From assembly GCF_019331775.1 (NCBI RefSeq), contig NZ_JAHBBD010000001.1:124001-188000 (forward strand): DNA of 64,000 nt, in the 5' to 3' direction. Numbering within the stretch: the stretch's first letter is position 1; each line of letters opens with the position of its first letter. Position numbers and translations under genes: made by a program. Of the stretch, positions 54,409 through 61,926 are shown in pieces. Source of the DNA: Bifidobacterium phasiani (GTDB lineage Bacteria > Actinomycetota > Actinomycetes > Actinomycetales > Bifidobacteriaceae). The notes under the pieces are model-generated. The model saw only the letters and a list, made by a program, of their open reading frames with translations. It had not been told where the DNA came from and searched no databases.

Positions 54409-55192
54409 GGCGGCCTCCGGCCCGATACCCCACGCCGCGCACCGTCTCGACGCTGTCCGCGCCGAGCTTGCGGCGCAGGTTCATCACGTGGATGTTGATG
54501 GCCTTGTTGCCGCAGTCGTCGGCGTACCCCCACACCTGCCGCGCCAGCGACTCGCGGGTGAACACGCGCCGCGGGTGCTCGGCGAGCAGCCGCAGGATGT
54601 CGAATTCGGTGCGCGTCAGCGCCACCGGCTCGCCGCCGCGCAGGACCTCGCGCGCCTGCGCGTCGACGACGATGTCGCCGAAGCCCGACAGCCCCGACCC
54701 TCCGGGGCCGCCCTCCCCCACGTCCGGCGGCGCGCCCGCCTGTCCGGGCGCGGCCGTCCCGACGCCGCCCCCGGAGCCCGCCACGGCCCCGGAGCCCGCC
54801 ACGGCCCCGGCGACGGCGGTTCCGGTCCGCGACGCACAGCGCCGCAGCACCGCCCGCACCCGCTCGCGCATCACGATCAGCGAATACGGCTTGGTCACGT
54901 AGTCGTCGGCCAGCAGCGAGAACCCCTGCAGCTGGTGGCCCTCGTCGTCCAGCGCGGTGGTCACGATGACCGGCACGTCGCTGTCGCGGCGGATCTCCCT
55001 GCACACGGCGAACCCGTCGAGCCTGGGCAGCAGGACGTCGACAATGACCAGGTCGACGCCGCCCTCGCGGAACCGGCGCAGCCCCTCCTCGCCGTCCGTC
55101 GCGGCCACCACGTCGTAGCCGTCGTGGACGAACAGCTGCTCCAGGGCATGCAGCAGCTCCGTCTCGTCCTCGATGATCAGCAAAGTCGCCAT
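54401..55192 (-). CDS. OmpR-family response regulator with long Gly/Ala linker
   Basis: 263 residues. The receiver has the acidic pair in LLIIEDE, the phospho-acceptor Asp52 in VIVDVLLPRLDG, and Lys101 in VTKPYS. The winged helix shows LTRTEFDILRLL and KAINIHVMNLRRKLG. Between them (about 121-170) is an unusual 50-residue linker of Gly, Ala, Pro and Ser, partly built from an 18-bp tandem repeat. It is likely to control the kinase, permease and ATPase genes downstream. AAGGA precedes the chosen ATG. Confidence 0.94.
   Translation of the reverse strand: MATLLIIEDETELLHALEQLFVHDGYDVVAATDGEEGLRRFREGGVDLVIVDVLLPRLDGFAVCREIRRDSDVPVIVTTALDDEGHQLQGFSLLADDYVTKPYSLIVMRERVRAVLRRCASRTGTAVAGAVAGSGAVAGSGGGVGTAAPGQAGAPPDVGEGGPGGSGLSGFGDIVVDAQAREVLRGGEPVALTRTEFDILRLLAEHPRRVFTRESLARQVWGYADDCGNKAINIHVMNLRRKLGADSVETVRGVGYRAGGRHG
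54769..54804. repeat. 18-bp tandem duplication in the response-regulator linker
   Basis: CCCCGGAGCCCGCCACGG occurs twice without a gap (54769-54786 and 54787-54804), followed by the first six bases of a third copy. It encodes repeated AVAGSG units in the interdomain linker and keeps the frame. Confidence 0.95.
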
Positions 55193-55280
55193 GGCACCGT
55201 CCTTATAACTCCCGCGGCGGCCCCATCCGCCGCTGAACACAGGACATGGTACCCGACGATGGTATGCGTTCGGTTTGTGT

Positions 55281-55315
55281 CGCGTCTTCCGGCCCGCGAC
55301 AGGCCGGAAGACGCG
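55281..55315. repeat. Perfect 14-bp hairpin upstream of the response regulator
   Basis: CGCGTCTTCCGGCC / GGCCGGAAGACGCG with a 7-nt loop lies between the cupin gene end and the response-regulator start. There is no U-run. It may be a second-stage terminator for the cupin gene or a leader structure. Confidence 0.6.
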
Positions 55316-55318
55316 CAA

Positions 55319-55355
55319 GGCCCGCGCGCCATGGCATCGCCTCGGCGCGCGGGCC
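55319..55355 (-). terminator. Hairpin after the cupin gene
   Basis: A 12-bp stem GGCCCGCGCGCC / GGCGCGCGGGCC with a 13-nt loop starts about 18 bp downstream of the cupin stop on the minus strand. It is followed closely by the second hairpin at 55281-55315. Confidence 0.6.
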
Positions 55356-55373
55356 CTCGACGTCGGTCCGCGG

Positions 55374-55790
55374 TCAGCGGGCCTTGGCCGCCTCGGCGTC
55401 GAGCGCGTAATACGTGTCGTCGTCGACGGGCTCGAGCCACTCGTTGCTCACGTTCTCGTTCGGCAGCATGATCGCTAGGTGCGCGAACGAGGCGTGCGGG
55501 GTGGCGCCGTGCCAGTGCTTGGTCTCGGCCGGCACGTAGACCACGTCGCCCGGCTGCATCGTGACGACGGGCTTGCCCCACTCCTGGTAATAGCCGACGC
55601 CGCCCACGGCGATCAGGATCTGCGGGGAGTTGTGGTGGATGTGCCAGTTGTTCCGGCAGCCCGGCTCGAACGTCACGTTCGAAAGCCCGATCTCCTTGTT
55701 CAGCAGCGGGGCGAGGTAGCTCTGGCCGATGAAGTACCGGGCGTAGGCGTCGTTCGGTTCGCCGAGCGGGAACAGGCTGGGGTTGTTCAT
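55374..55790 (-). CDS. Cupin-domain protein
   Basis: 138 residues, one cupin barrel. Motif 1 is NNWHIHHNSPQILIAVGGVGYYQEWG, with the metal-binding His residues. Motif 2 is PGDVVYVPAETKHWHGATPH. It resembles the small cupins linked to carboxymuconolactone decarboxylase-like proteins, and the substrate is unknown. AAAGGAA precedes the ATG, and a GTG 13 codons upstream lacks support. It is 106 bp downstream of the LysR gene on the same strand and may be part of its regulon. Confidence 0.9.
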   Translation of the reverse strand: MNNPSLFPLGEPNDAYARYFIGQSYLAPLLNKEIGLSNVTFEPGCRNNWHIHHNSPQILIAVGGVGYYQEWGKPVVTMQPGDVVYVPAETKHWHGATPHASFAHLAIMLPNENVSNEWLEPVDDDTYYALDAEAAKAR

Positions 55791-55896
55791 GACGGTTCCT
55801 TTCTGTTGGCTGGGCCTGCAATCGTCCACGTCACATTGAACACCCAGGTCGTCGATAAGGGAAATGTATGTCGCACATGAGCGCCATGCCTCGCGG

Positions 55897-56841
55897 CTAT
55901 TCCTTGCCGTCCCCGCCGTCTCCCTCCCCGGCGAGCGAGGACCGCAGGAAGTCCACGAACGTCGCCGAGGCCGCCGACATCAGCGCGTCTTTCTTCCAGA
56001 CCACCACGCTGTCGGTGCCGATGGACGGGCTGAGCGGCACGTAGCGCAGATCGCCGTCGCGGAACCCGAAATCGAAGCTGAACGCGATGCCGACGCCCTG
56101 CGAGACCATCGTGGCGGCGTTCAGGATGAGGTTGAACGTGGCCGCGACGTCGATGCGGTCGGCGTAGGGGCCGAACCAGCTCATCACCTCGCTCATCACC
56201 TCGTCGCGAGCCGGCATGATCAGCCGCTCGCCCACCAGGTCGCCCGGCCCGATCGCGCGCCTGCTGGCCAGCGGGTGGTCCGCGGGCATGAGGATGCCCC
56301 AGTGGTCGGGCGTGTGCGTGCGCAGGTATTCGTAGCGGTTCACGCTCACCGGGCCGGCGAGCAGGCCGAAGTCCAGCAGCCCCTGCTCGAGCTGGTCCTG
56401 CGCCACGTCGGCCGTCACGGTGCGGATGTCGAAGCGGACGCCCGGGTGCATGCGCCCGAACGTCGCGATGCGCTGCGCCAGGTACGCCATGCCGTGCGAC
56501 TCGGCGCACCCCAGCACGATGCGCCCGGAGATCCGCTCGTGGCTGGAGCGCAGGTCGCGCTCGGTCTTGTCGGCCAGCGAGACGAGCGTGCGCGCCCGGT
56601 CGTAGAGCAGGTGCCCCTCGTTCGTCAGCTCGACCGAATGCGCGCCGCGGTGGAACAGCGTGACGCCGAGGTCGTCCTCCAGGTTCTTCAGCTGCCGGGA
56701 GATCGTCGGCTGCGAGACCTGCAGCAGGTCGGCCGCCCACGTGATGTTGCCCTCCTCGGCCACGGCCAGGAAATACCGCAGCACGCGCAGGTCGAGCCCG
56801 GACCTCACCGGCTTCGACGCCCCAGTCGCACGATCCGCCAT
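55897..56841 (-). CDS. LysR-family transcriptional regulator
   Basis: 314 residues. LDLRVLRYFLAVAEEGNITWAADLLQVSQPTISRQLKNLEDDLG is the DNA-binding domain. The effector domain includes IVLGCAESHGMAYLA, LDFGLLAGPVSVNRYEYL and NAATMVSQGVGIAFSF. It is a relative of the LysR at 41473-42375, with the same GCxES and VSxYEY/VNRYEY features. AAGGAGG precedes the ATG. It is divergent from the ABC operon, whose promoter region it shares with LytTR-like sites, so two regulators may meet there. Confidence 0.93.
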   Translation of the reverse strand: MADRATGASKPVRSGLDLRVLRYFLAVAEEGNITWAADLLQVSQPTISRQLKNLEDDLGVTLFHRGAHSVELTNEGHLLYDRARTLVSLADKTERDLRSSHERISGRIVLGCAESHGMAYLAQRIATFGRMHPGVRFDIRTVTADVAQDQLEQGLLDFGLLAGPVSVNRYEYLRTHTPDHWGILMPADHPLASRRAIGPGDLVGERLIMPARDEVMSEVMSWFGPYADRIDVAATFNLILNAATMVSQGVGIAFSFDFGFRDGDLRYVPLSPSIGTDSVVVWKKDALMSAASATFVDFLRSSLAGEGDGGDGKE

Positions 56842-56918
56842 CGCCGCCTCCTTCCGTCCTCCCAACAGTTTACCCATGCGCCCGCGGCCCGACGGACTCG
56901 CCCGGCGGGCGCGGCCGT

Positions 56919-56970
56919 GCTCCGTTCGTGCCCGCCCATGCTCCGCTCGTCGCCGGACCCGCTCCGTTCG
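56919..56970 (+). promoter_or_regulatory. Three direct repeats with 21-bp period, candidate LytTR binding sites
   Basis: GCTCCGTTCG (56919), GCTCCGCTCG (56940) and GCTCCGTTCG (56961) begin exactly 21 bp apart. TCCGTTCGT in the first copy (56921-56929) fits the published LytTR half-site (T/A)(A/C)(C/A)GTTN(A/G)(T/G) at every position. The other two copies each differ by one base. LytTR proteins bind such 9-bp direct repeats with 12-13 bp between them. The array is 88-139 bp upstream of the ABC operon start. Confidence 0.7.
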
Positions 56971-57057
56971 CGCATTTTCCCGGCGCCGCCGGACGCCGGT
57001 CCGGCACACTGGGGTCCACGGCGGTCCCACGCGGACCCACCAACGAAAGGAGACGAC

Positions 57058-57900
57058 ATGACGTCCATCATGTCGATGGAGGGCGTCTGCCTGGCGTTCG
57101 GCACCAGGCAGGTGCTGCGCAACCTCACCTTCGCCGTGCGGCGCGGGGAGACGTTCGGCTTCCTCGGCCCGTCCGGCGCCGGCAAGACCACGACGATCAA
57201 GCTGCTGACCCGGCAGCTGGTCAAGGACGCCGGACGCATCACGCTGTTCGGCCGGCCCATCGAGCACGCCGGCGACGCCGACTACGACCGCATCGGCATC
57301 CTGTCGGACACCAGCGCGCTGTACGAGCGCATGAGCATCGCCGACAACCTGCGGTTCTACGCGCGGCTGCGCGGCGTGCCGACAAGCAACGTACGGCCGC
57401 TGCTGCAGCGCATGGGACTGGACGGGGACGCGGCCACGCCGATCAAGCACTGCTCGAAGGGCATGCGCCAGCGCGCCGCCCTGCTCGCCGCGATGATCCA
57501 CTCCCCCGAGCTGCTGTTCCTCGACGAGCCGACCAGCGGACTCGACCCGGCGACGCGCGCCGAGGTGCACGCGATGCTCGGCGAGCTCAGGGCCTCGGGG
57601 ACGACGGTCTTCCTGACGACGCACGACATGGCCGAGGCCGAAAGCGTCTGCGACCGCGTCGGCATCCTCGCCGAGGGACGGCTCGTGGCCTGCGACCGGC
57701 CCGAACGGCTGCGTCTGCGGTTCGCGCGCAACCGCATCGTCATACGCACACGCACGCACGGTACCATCGAGACGACGAAGGACGCGGCCGCGGCGCGGCG
57801 GATCGCCGACCTGCTCGAGGCCGACGACGTGCTGTCCATGCATTCCGACGAGCCGAACCTCGAGGAAGTGTTCCTCGAACTGACCGGAAAGGAGTTCTGA
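57058..57900 (+). CDS. ABC transporter ATP-binding protein (ABC-2 exporter type)
   Basis: 280 residues. Walker A is GPSGAGKTTTIKLL, the Q-loop region has RIGILSDTSALYERMSIADNLRFYARL, the signature is degenerate (CSKGMRQRAAL in place of LSGGQ), Walker B LLFLDEPTSGLD, and the switch His is in TTHDMAEAE. The DrrA/CcmA-like C-terminal part (about 220-280) is present. It drives the ABC-2 permease encoded 1 bp later. AAAGGAG precedes the ATG. It is homologous to the degenerate N-terminal half of the LytTR protein at 59574-60548. Confidence 0.93.
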   Translation: MTSIMSMEGVCLAFGTRQVLRNLTFAVRRGETFGFLGPSGAGKTTTIKLLTRQLVKDAGRITLFGRPIEHAGDADYDRIGILSDTSALYERMSIADNLRFYARLRGVPTSNVRPLLQRMGLDGDAATPIKHCSKGMRQRAALLAAMIHSPELLFLDEPTSGLDPATRAEVHAMLGELRASGTTVFLTTHDMAEAESVCDRVGILAEGRLVACDRPERLRLRFARNRIVIRTRTHGTIETTKDAAAARRIADLLEADDVLSMHSDEPNLEEVFLELTGKEF

Positions 57901-57901
57901 C

Positions 57902-58651
57902 ATGAACGCCAACGCCCGCAAGATCGCCGCGCTGTGCGGCAAGGACCTGCGCGACCTCGCGCGCAACCCGACGATGCTGGTCTCGTGCCTGATGCCCGTC
58001 GCGTTCATGGTGCTCTACCGCTACCTGTTCTCGCGCAACGGCGAGGGCGTGGCGGACCTGGACCGGATCGCGCCCGCCCTGAACGGGTTCATGATGTCCA
58101 CGGCCGCGCTGCTGTCGATCGCGATGGTCGGCTCGATGGTGCTGCTGTACGGGCTCGCCGAGGAGAAGGAGAAGCACACGCTGCGCACGTTGATGCTCGC
58201 GAACGTGGGCGCGGGCCAGATCATGGCCGCCAAGCTCATCATCACGTTGGCGATCACCGCGCTCGCCGAGCTGCTGAGCTTCCTGGTCATCGGCGCGCCG
58301 GCGGCGATGCTGCCCGCCTATCTGGCCATCGGCGTGGTCGGCGCGCTGCCGATCCTGCTCGTCGCCGCGCTGCTCGGCCTGGCCTCGCGCGACCAGATGA
58401 CCTCGGGGCTGTACGCCGTGCCGCTGCTGCTCGTCGCCATCGCACCGATGTTCGCCATGATCGACGAGACCTTCGAACGCATCGTGGTGTTCCTGCCCAC
58501 CGGCGGCCTGGACCGGCTGTTCAAGCTACTGGCCGAGGGGACGCTGTTCGGCGCCGAGGCCGTGCTGCCGGTCGCGGTCACCGCCGCGTGGATCGTCGTG
58601 TGCGCCGTCGCGTTCACGCTGCTGTTCCGGCGGCTGTCCCGCGACAACTGA
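57902..58651 (+). CDS. ABC-2 type transporter permease
   Basis: 249 residues with six membrane helices. The start ALCGKDLRDLARNPTMLVSCLMPVAFMVLYRYLF and the cytoplasmic coupling segment GLAEEKEKHTLRTLMLANVGAGQIMAAKL are typical of ABC-2 exporters. AAAGGAG in the end of the ATPase gene is its ribosome site. The last 126 bp are overlapped on the other strand by the end of the converging permease gene. The substrate is unknown. A lantibiotic, lipid or drug role would be usual for this class. Confidence 0.91.
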   Translation: MNANARKIAALCGKDLRDLARNPTMLVSCLMPVAFMVLYRYLFSRNGEGVADLDRIAPALNGFMMSTAALLSIAMVGSMVLLYGLAEEKEKHTLRTLMLANVGAGQIMAAKLIITLAITALAELLSFLVIGAPAAMLPAYLAIGVVGALPILLVAALLGLASRDQMTSGLYAVPLLLVAIAPMFAMIDETFERIVVFLPTGGLDRLFKLLAEGTLFGAEAVLPVAVTAAWIVVCAVAFTLLFRRLSRDN

Positions 58652-59362
58652 CGCCAGCCGCGCGTGAAAGCGGCGCGACGCCCACCACAGGAACCACAGC
58701 GCGGCCGCCATCCAGCCGACGCTCACCGCCGCCGACGGCAGCCCGCCGATCGACGGCGGCCACGTCGTGTACGCCTCCATCACCCGCCCGACGAACAGGT
58801 TCGCCGGCAGAAACTGCGAGATCATGGCCAGCGACCGGTCCATCGGCGCCATCGCCCCGAGCAGCAGGACCGCCGCGATCACGGCGGACGGTCCGGAGGT
58901 GGAGGACTGCGAGCGCAGCAGCGTGCCGCACGCCACGCTCGCGGCGGACACCGTGACCACGGCCGGCAGCAACGCCGCCAGCAGCGGGCCCGCCGGACCG
59001 ACGTCCACGCCGAGGACCAGCAACGACAGCGCGGCGAGCGCCACGCCCCAGCACACCGACGCGGCGAATTTCGAGGCCACCGTCGCCCACGCCGGCACGC
59101 CGGCGCGCAGCAACGTCTCCGGGACGTGCCGTTCGCGTTCCTCGACCTGCACATAGATGCCCGGCAGCGTGCAGGCCATCGCGACGGAGAACAGGCCGCC
59201 GAGCAGGACGGCGAAGGCGTGCGCCCACCGGTCGCCGTCGACGATGAAGGTCTCGAACAGCCAGGCCGCGGCCACCGGCACGACCAGGTACATCACGTAC
59301 ACCGGCGAGCGCAGCAGCATCAGCATGTCGCGTCTCCACAGCGCCATGACCGTCCGTCGCAT
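58526..59362 (-). CDS. ABC-2 type transporter permease, converging and overlapping at its 3' end
   Basis: 278 residues in the open frame. RRTVMALWRRDMLMLLRSPVYVMYLVVPVAAAWLF, the coupling segment YVQVEERERHVPETLLRAGVPAW, and six membrane helices are clear. The natural end of the protein is near RRFHARLASVV. The last ~38 residues are hydrophilic and read antisense to the plus-strand permease, suggesting a lost or displaced stop codon. GGGGGAG precedes the ATG. It has no ATPase of its own, so it may share the one at 57058-57900. It is divergent from the LytTR gene. Confidence 0.87.
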   Translation of the reverse strand: MRRTVMALWRRDMLMLLRSPVYVMYLVVPVAAAWLFETFIVDGDRWAHAFAVLLGGLFSVAMACTLPGIYVQVEERERHVPETLLRAGVPAWATVASKFAASVCWGVALAALSLLVLGVDVGPAGPLLAALLPAVVTVSAASVACGTLLRSQSSTSGPSAVIAAVLLLGAMAPMDRSLAMISQFLPANLFVGRVMEAYTTWPPSIGGLPSAAVSVGWMAAALWFLWWASRRFHARLASVVAGQPPEQQRERDGAHDDPRGGDRDRQHGLGAEQRPLGQ

Positions 59363-59541
59363 CGGCGTCTCCCCCTGTCGCGTACCGTCGTCGTATCGTT
59401 CGCGGTTTGCGCCGCCCACCCTGCCGGCGACATCGGGTCTTGCCGTCGCCTTGCGGCGCGCGCCGGGCGGGCGGCGGTCAGTACTCCATTGTCGCACGGT
59501 TCAGGGCGGGTCATCCGCGGCGGTCTGCTAGGCTCTAAGCC

Positions 59542-59553
59542 GGTACCGGTACC
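59542..59553. promoter_or_regulatory. GGTACCGGTACC palindrome before the LytTR gene
   Basis: A 12-bp perfect palindrome 20 bp upstream of the LytTR start, just after a plausible -10 element (TAGGCT). It could be an operator for a dimeric regulator. It differs from the direct-repeat sites of LytTR proteins. Confidence 0.35.
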
Positions 59554-59573
59554 CGCCCGCGAAGGAGCATGCG

Positions 59574-60548
59574 ATGCGCAGCTATGATTCGGTGGAATCG
59601 CTGATCGACGCCGAGGAATCATCGAACATCCACATCGAATGCGGGCAGCCGATCACCATGCGGGCGCTCGCCCGGGTGCGGGAGCGCTACGCCGCGCGCC
59701 GGTGCGCGTACTATCTGCGCTCCGATCAGGGCTTCGACCGGGAGAGCGTGCGCTCATACCTGCGGTTCTTCGCGGCCCTGGCCGGCACGGGGGCCGACCC
59801 GGAGGCCGCGTTGGACCACTTCGGGCTGCGAGCCGACGCCCGCACGACGATCTCGAAGTTGGACGACGAGCGCCGCGCACTGATGAACTTCGCGAGGATG
59901 AGCCTGTTCGAGCCGGAGGTGTGCTTCTGCGAATACCCGCTCGGCTGCCTCGGCCCGCAGTCGCGCAGCCTGGTGCTGCGCTGGATCGCCGAGGCCACCG
60001 AACGCGGCGCCCTGTTCGTCACCACCGGACAGCCGCTGCGCGACGCGCTGCTCATGCCGGGCACGGCGTGGTGGATCGAGGACGACCGGTGCATCGCCGC
60101 GCAGACCGAAACCGGGGACGGCGAGGACGATGGGCCCGGCGACGGTGCGGACGGCACGGGGACGGCCGGCGACGCGCCCGGATCCGAGGACGACGACGCG
60201 GACGGGATGGAAGTCGTCAAGGTCGTCTGCAAGTCCGGCGCCACGACGCTGCTGTTCGATCCGCGCGAGATCGACTTCATCGAAAGCATCAACCGCTCGA
60301 ACTACGTGTCGGTGCGAGGCGAGCGCTACCAGACGGCGGCGACGCTGGACGAGCTGGAGGCGATGCTGGGACGCTTCGGGTTCTTCCGCTGCCACCGGTC
60401 GTACATCGTCAACGTGCAGAAGATCGCCAGGATGGAGCGATTCACCCGCAACAGCTTCAATCTGACGCTGTCGGACGCGGCGCAGTCCACGATTCCGCTC
60501 GCCAAGGGGCGCGCGGCCGCGATGCGCGAGCATTTCAGGCTGCGTTGA
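59574..60548 (+). CDS. LytTR transcription factor fused to a degenerate ABC ATPase domain
   Basis: 324 residues. The C-terminal ~110 residues (about 213-322) are a LytTR domain: LLFDPREIDFIESINRSNYVSV, ATLDELEAMLGRFGFFRCHRSYIVNV, and FNLTLSDAAQSTIPLAKGR. Residues 1-175 align in order with an ABC ATPase: REH-type ESVRSYLRFFAALAG, a signature remnant SKLDDERRALMNFARMSLFEPE, a ruined Walker B CFCEYPLGCLG and GALFVTTGQPLRDA. There is no Walker A, no LSGGQ and no catalytic Glu after Asp, so it cannot hydrolyse ATP. An acidic Gly/Asp linker (about 177-211) joins the halves. GAAGGAG precedes the ATG. Confidence 0.85.
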   Translation: MRSYDSVESLIDAEESSNIHIECGQPITMRALARVRERYAARRCAYYLRSDQGFDRESVRSYLRFFAALAGTGADPEAALDHFGLRADARTTISKLDDERRALMNFARMSLFEPEVCFCEYPLGCLGPQSRSLVLRWIAEATERGALFVTTGQPLRDALLMPGTAWWIEDDRCIAAQTETGDGEDDGPGDGADGTGTAGDAPGSEDDDADGMEVVKVVCKSGATTLLFDPREIDFIESINRSNYVSVRGERYQTAATLDELEAMLGRFGFFRCHRSYIVNVQKIARMERFTRNSFNLTLSDAAQSTIPLAKGRAAAMREHFRLR

Positions 60549-60594
60549 GGGCCGCCGGCGCCGCGCGCCCGGCGCCGGCCCGACGGCCGGATCG

Positions 60595-61293
60595 TCACAC
60601 GTAGTTGCGTTCGATGAGGATGTCGGCGACCGTGAGGTTCGCCTCGTTGACGAGGTTCGCCAGGATCACGCCGGCGCAGTCGACCGGGCTCATGAAGGTG
60701 CGCTGCTTCTCCTCGGAGACGTAGTCGTGGCTGTCGCGGTAGAACGCGGTGTCGATGCCGCCCGGGTAGACGCCCACCACCTTGACGCTGCTGCCCTTGT
60801 AGGCCGCCTTGAGGCTCTGCGTGTAGCCGCGCTCGCCCCACTTGGTCGCGCAGTACACGGATTCGCCGGGATTGCCGCGCGTGGCCGCGGTGCTCATCAC
60901 GTTGGCGATCTTCAGGTCGCGCTCCCCGTCGGCCTTGAGCGTCTCCACGCTGAACAGGATCATGCCCTTGAGCCCCTTGAGGCACCGGTCGACGTCGGCG
61001 GCCTCGTATCCGGTCGGCGGCTTGAACGACGGCTGGCCGGCGTTGTTGATGAGCAGGTCGATGTGCCCGATCCCCGCGGCCTCAGCCACGGCGGAACGGA
61101 CGAACGCCTCATCGGACACGTCGCCGACGAGCGCGCGGTACGAATCCGGGCCGAACCGCCCGGCCAGCTCCTCCTGGCGCCCGGCGTCGAAGTCCACGCC
61201 GCACACGAACCAGCCCCGCTCGATCAGCTGCCGGGCGAGCTCGTAGCCCAGCCCCAGCGCGCTGCCGGTCACGATCGCGATCCTCTTGTCCAT
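60595..61293 (-). CDS. Short-chain dehydrogenase/reductase
   Basis: 232 residues. The Rossmann NAD(P) loop is IVTGSALGLGYELARQL (a TGxxxGxG type), the acidic residue after the second strand in VDFDAG hints at NAD, and LLINNAG and the catalytic NVMSTAATRGNPGESVYCATKWGERGY contain the Ser, Tyr and Lys triad. PGGIDTAFY follows as usual. The substrate is unknown. GAGGAGG precedes the ATG. It converges with the LytTR gene. Upstream is a long gene-poor region. Confidence 0.92.
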   Translation of the reverse strand: MDKRIAIVTGSALGLGYELARQLIERGWFVCGVDFDAGRQEELAGRFGPDSYRALVGDVSDEAFVRSAVAEAAGIGHIDLLINNAGQPSFKPPTGYEAADVDRCLKGLKGMILFSVETLKADGERDLKIANVMSTAATRGNPGESVYCATKWGERGYTQSLKAAYKGSSVKVVGVYPGGIDTAFYRDSHDYVSEEKQRTFMSPVDCAGVILANLVNEANLTVADILIERNYV

Positions 61294-61837
61294 TCCCGAC
61301 CTCCTCGTCCTGTAGAATCCTCGGGCCCGGGCGTCGCCCGCGCAATGCGCGCGGCGCTCCCGCGGCCCGCGCAGCCGGTCGTACGCCCCGTGCACCACCA
61401 CTGTATCGAACCGGTGTGACCCAGCGTCGCGGCTCGGCGGGCCGTCAGGAGACACGCCGCCCCACCGGCATTCACACTGATAATTATGGGGATCTTCCGG
61501 GTTTCGCGCGCGGCCGAGCGTCTCCAGGATCGGCCTGAAGGAGTCCATCCGCAGGCTTTCGCGCGTACGCGGCGCAGTGAGCCATCGGAAACGCAACGAC
61601 ATGCCGTTCTCGCAGCTCTTCCGGCTTCGCGCGTGCGATGGACATGGGAGAGCCATGAACTGCGCCCCCATCGCTTCGAACCCATACGATCCGGTGGCCA
61701 ATGCGCCTCGCTTGGGGAGTGCGGTCCATGGTGCAGTTCGGTCGATGACGTCGACTGCGGACCTCGAACCGGATAGTCGTGGACGACGGAAGCCGGCCTC
61801 GTGGTACGGTATGCCGACGCGCCGCATCCGAGTCGCG

Positions 61838-61863
61838 CCGTACCGTACCATGGTACGGTACGG
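61838..61863. repeat. 26-bp perfect palindrome
   Basis: CCGTACCGTACCA followed by its exact reverse complement TGGTACGGTACGG, with no loop. The same 22-bp core recurs at 61905-61926. Confidence 0.95.
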
Positions 61864-61904
61864 AATCCAAACCCTTGAAATTCCGCCATTCTTGATCGCC
61901 CACC

Positions 61905-61926
61905 GTACCGTACCATGGTACGGTAC
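61905..61926. repeat. 22-bp perfect palindrome, second copy
   Basis: GTACCGTACCA plus its exact reverse complement, centred 65 bp from the centre of the first copy. Partial copies of the half-site lie at 61803-61811, 61951-61957 and 62011-62019. Confidence 0.95.

Noticed and set aside
56921..56970. The 21-bp repeats as a CRISPR or coding periodicity
   Set aside because: There are only three 10-bp repeats, the spacers are short, and no open frame with family similarity crosses them. A regulatory array fits better.
59395..59504. Further LytTR-like words (ATCGTTCGC, ACGGTTCAG) upstream of the LytTR gene
   Set aside because: Each has a mismatch and they are not at 21-22 bp spacing, so autoregulation cannot be argued from them.
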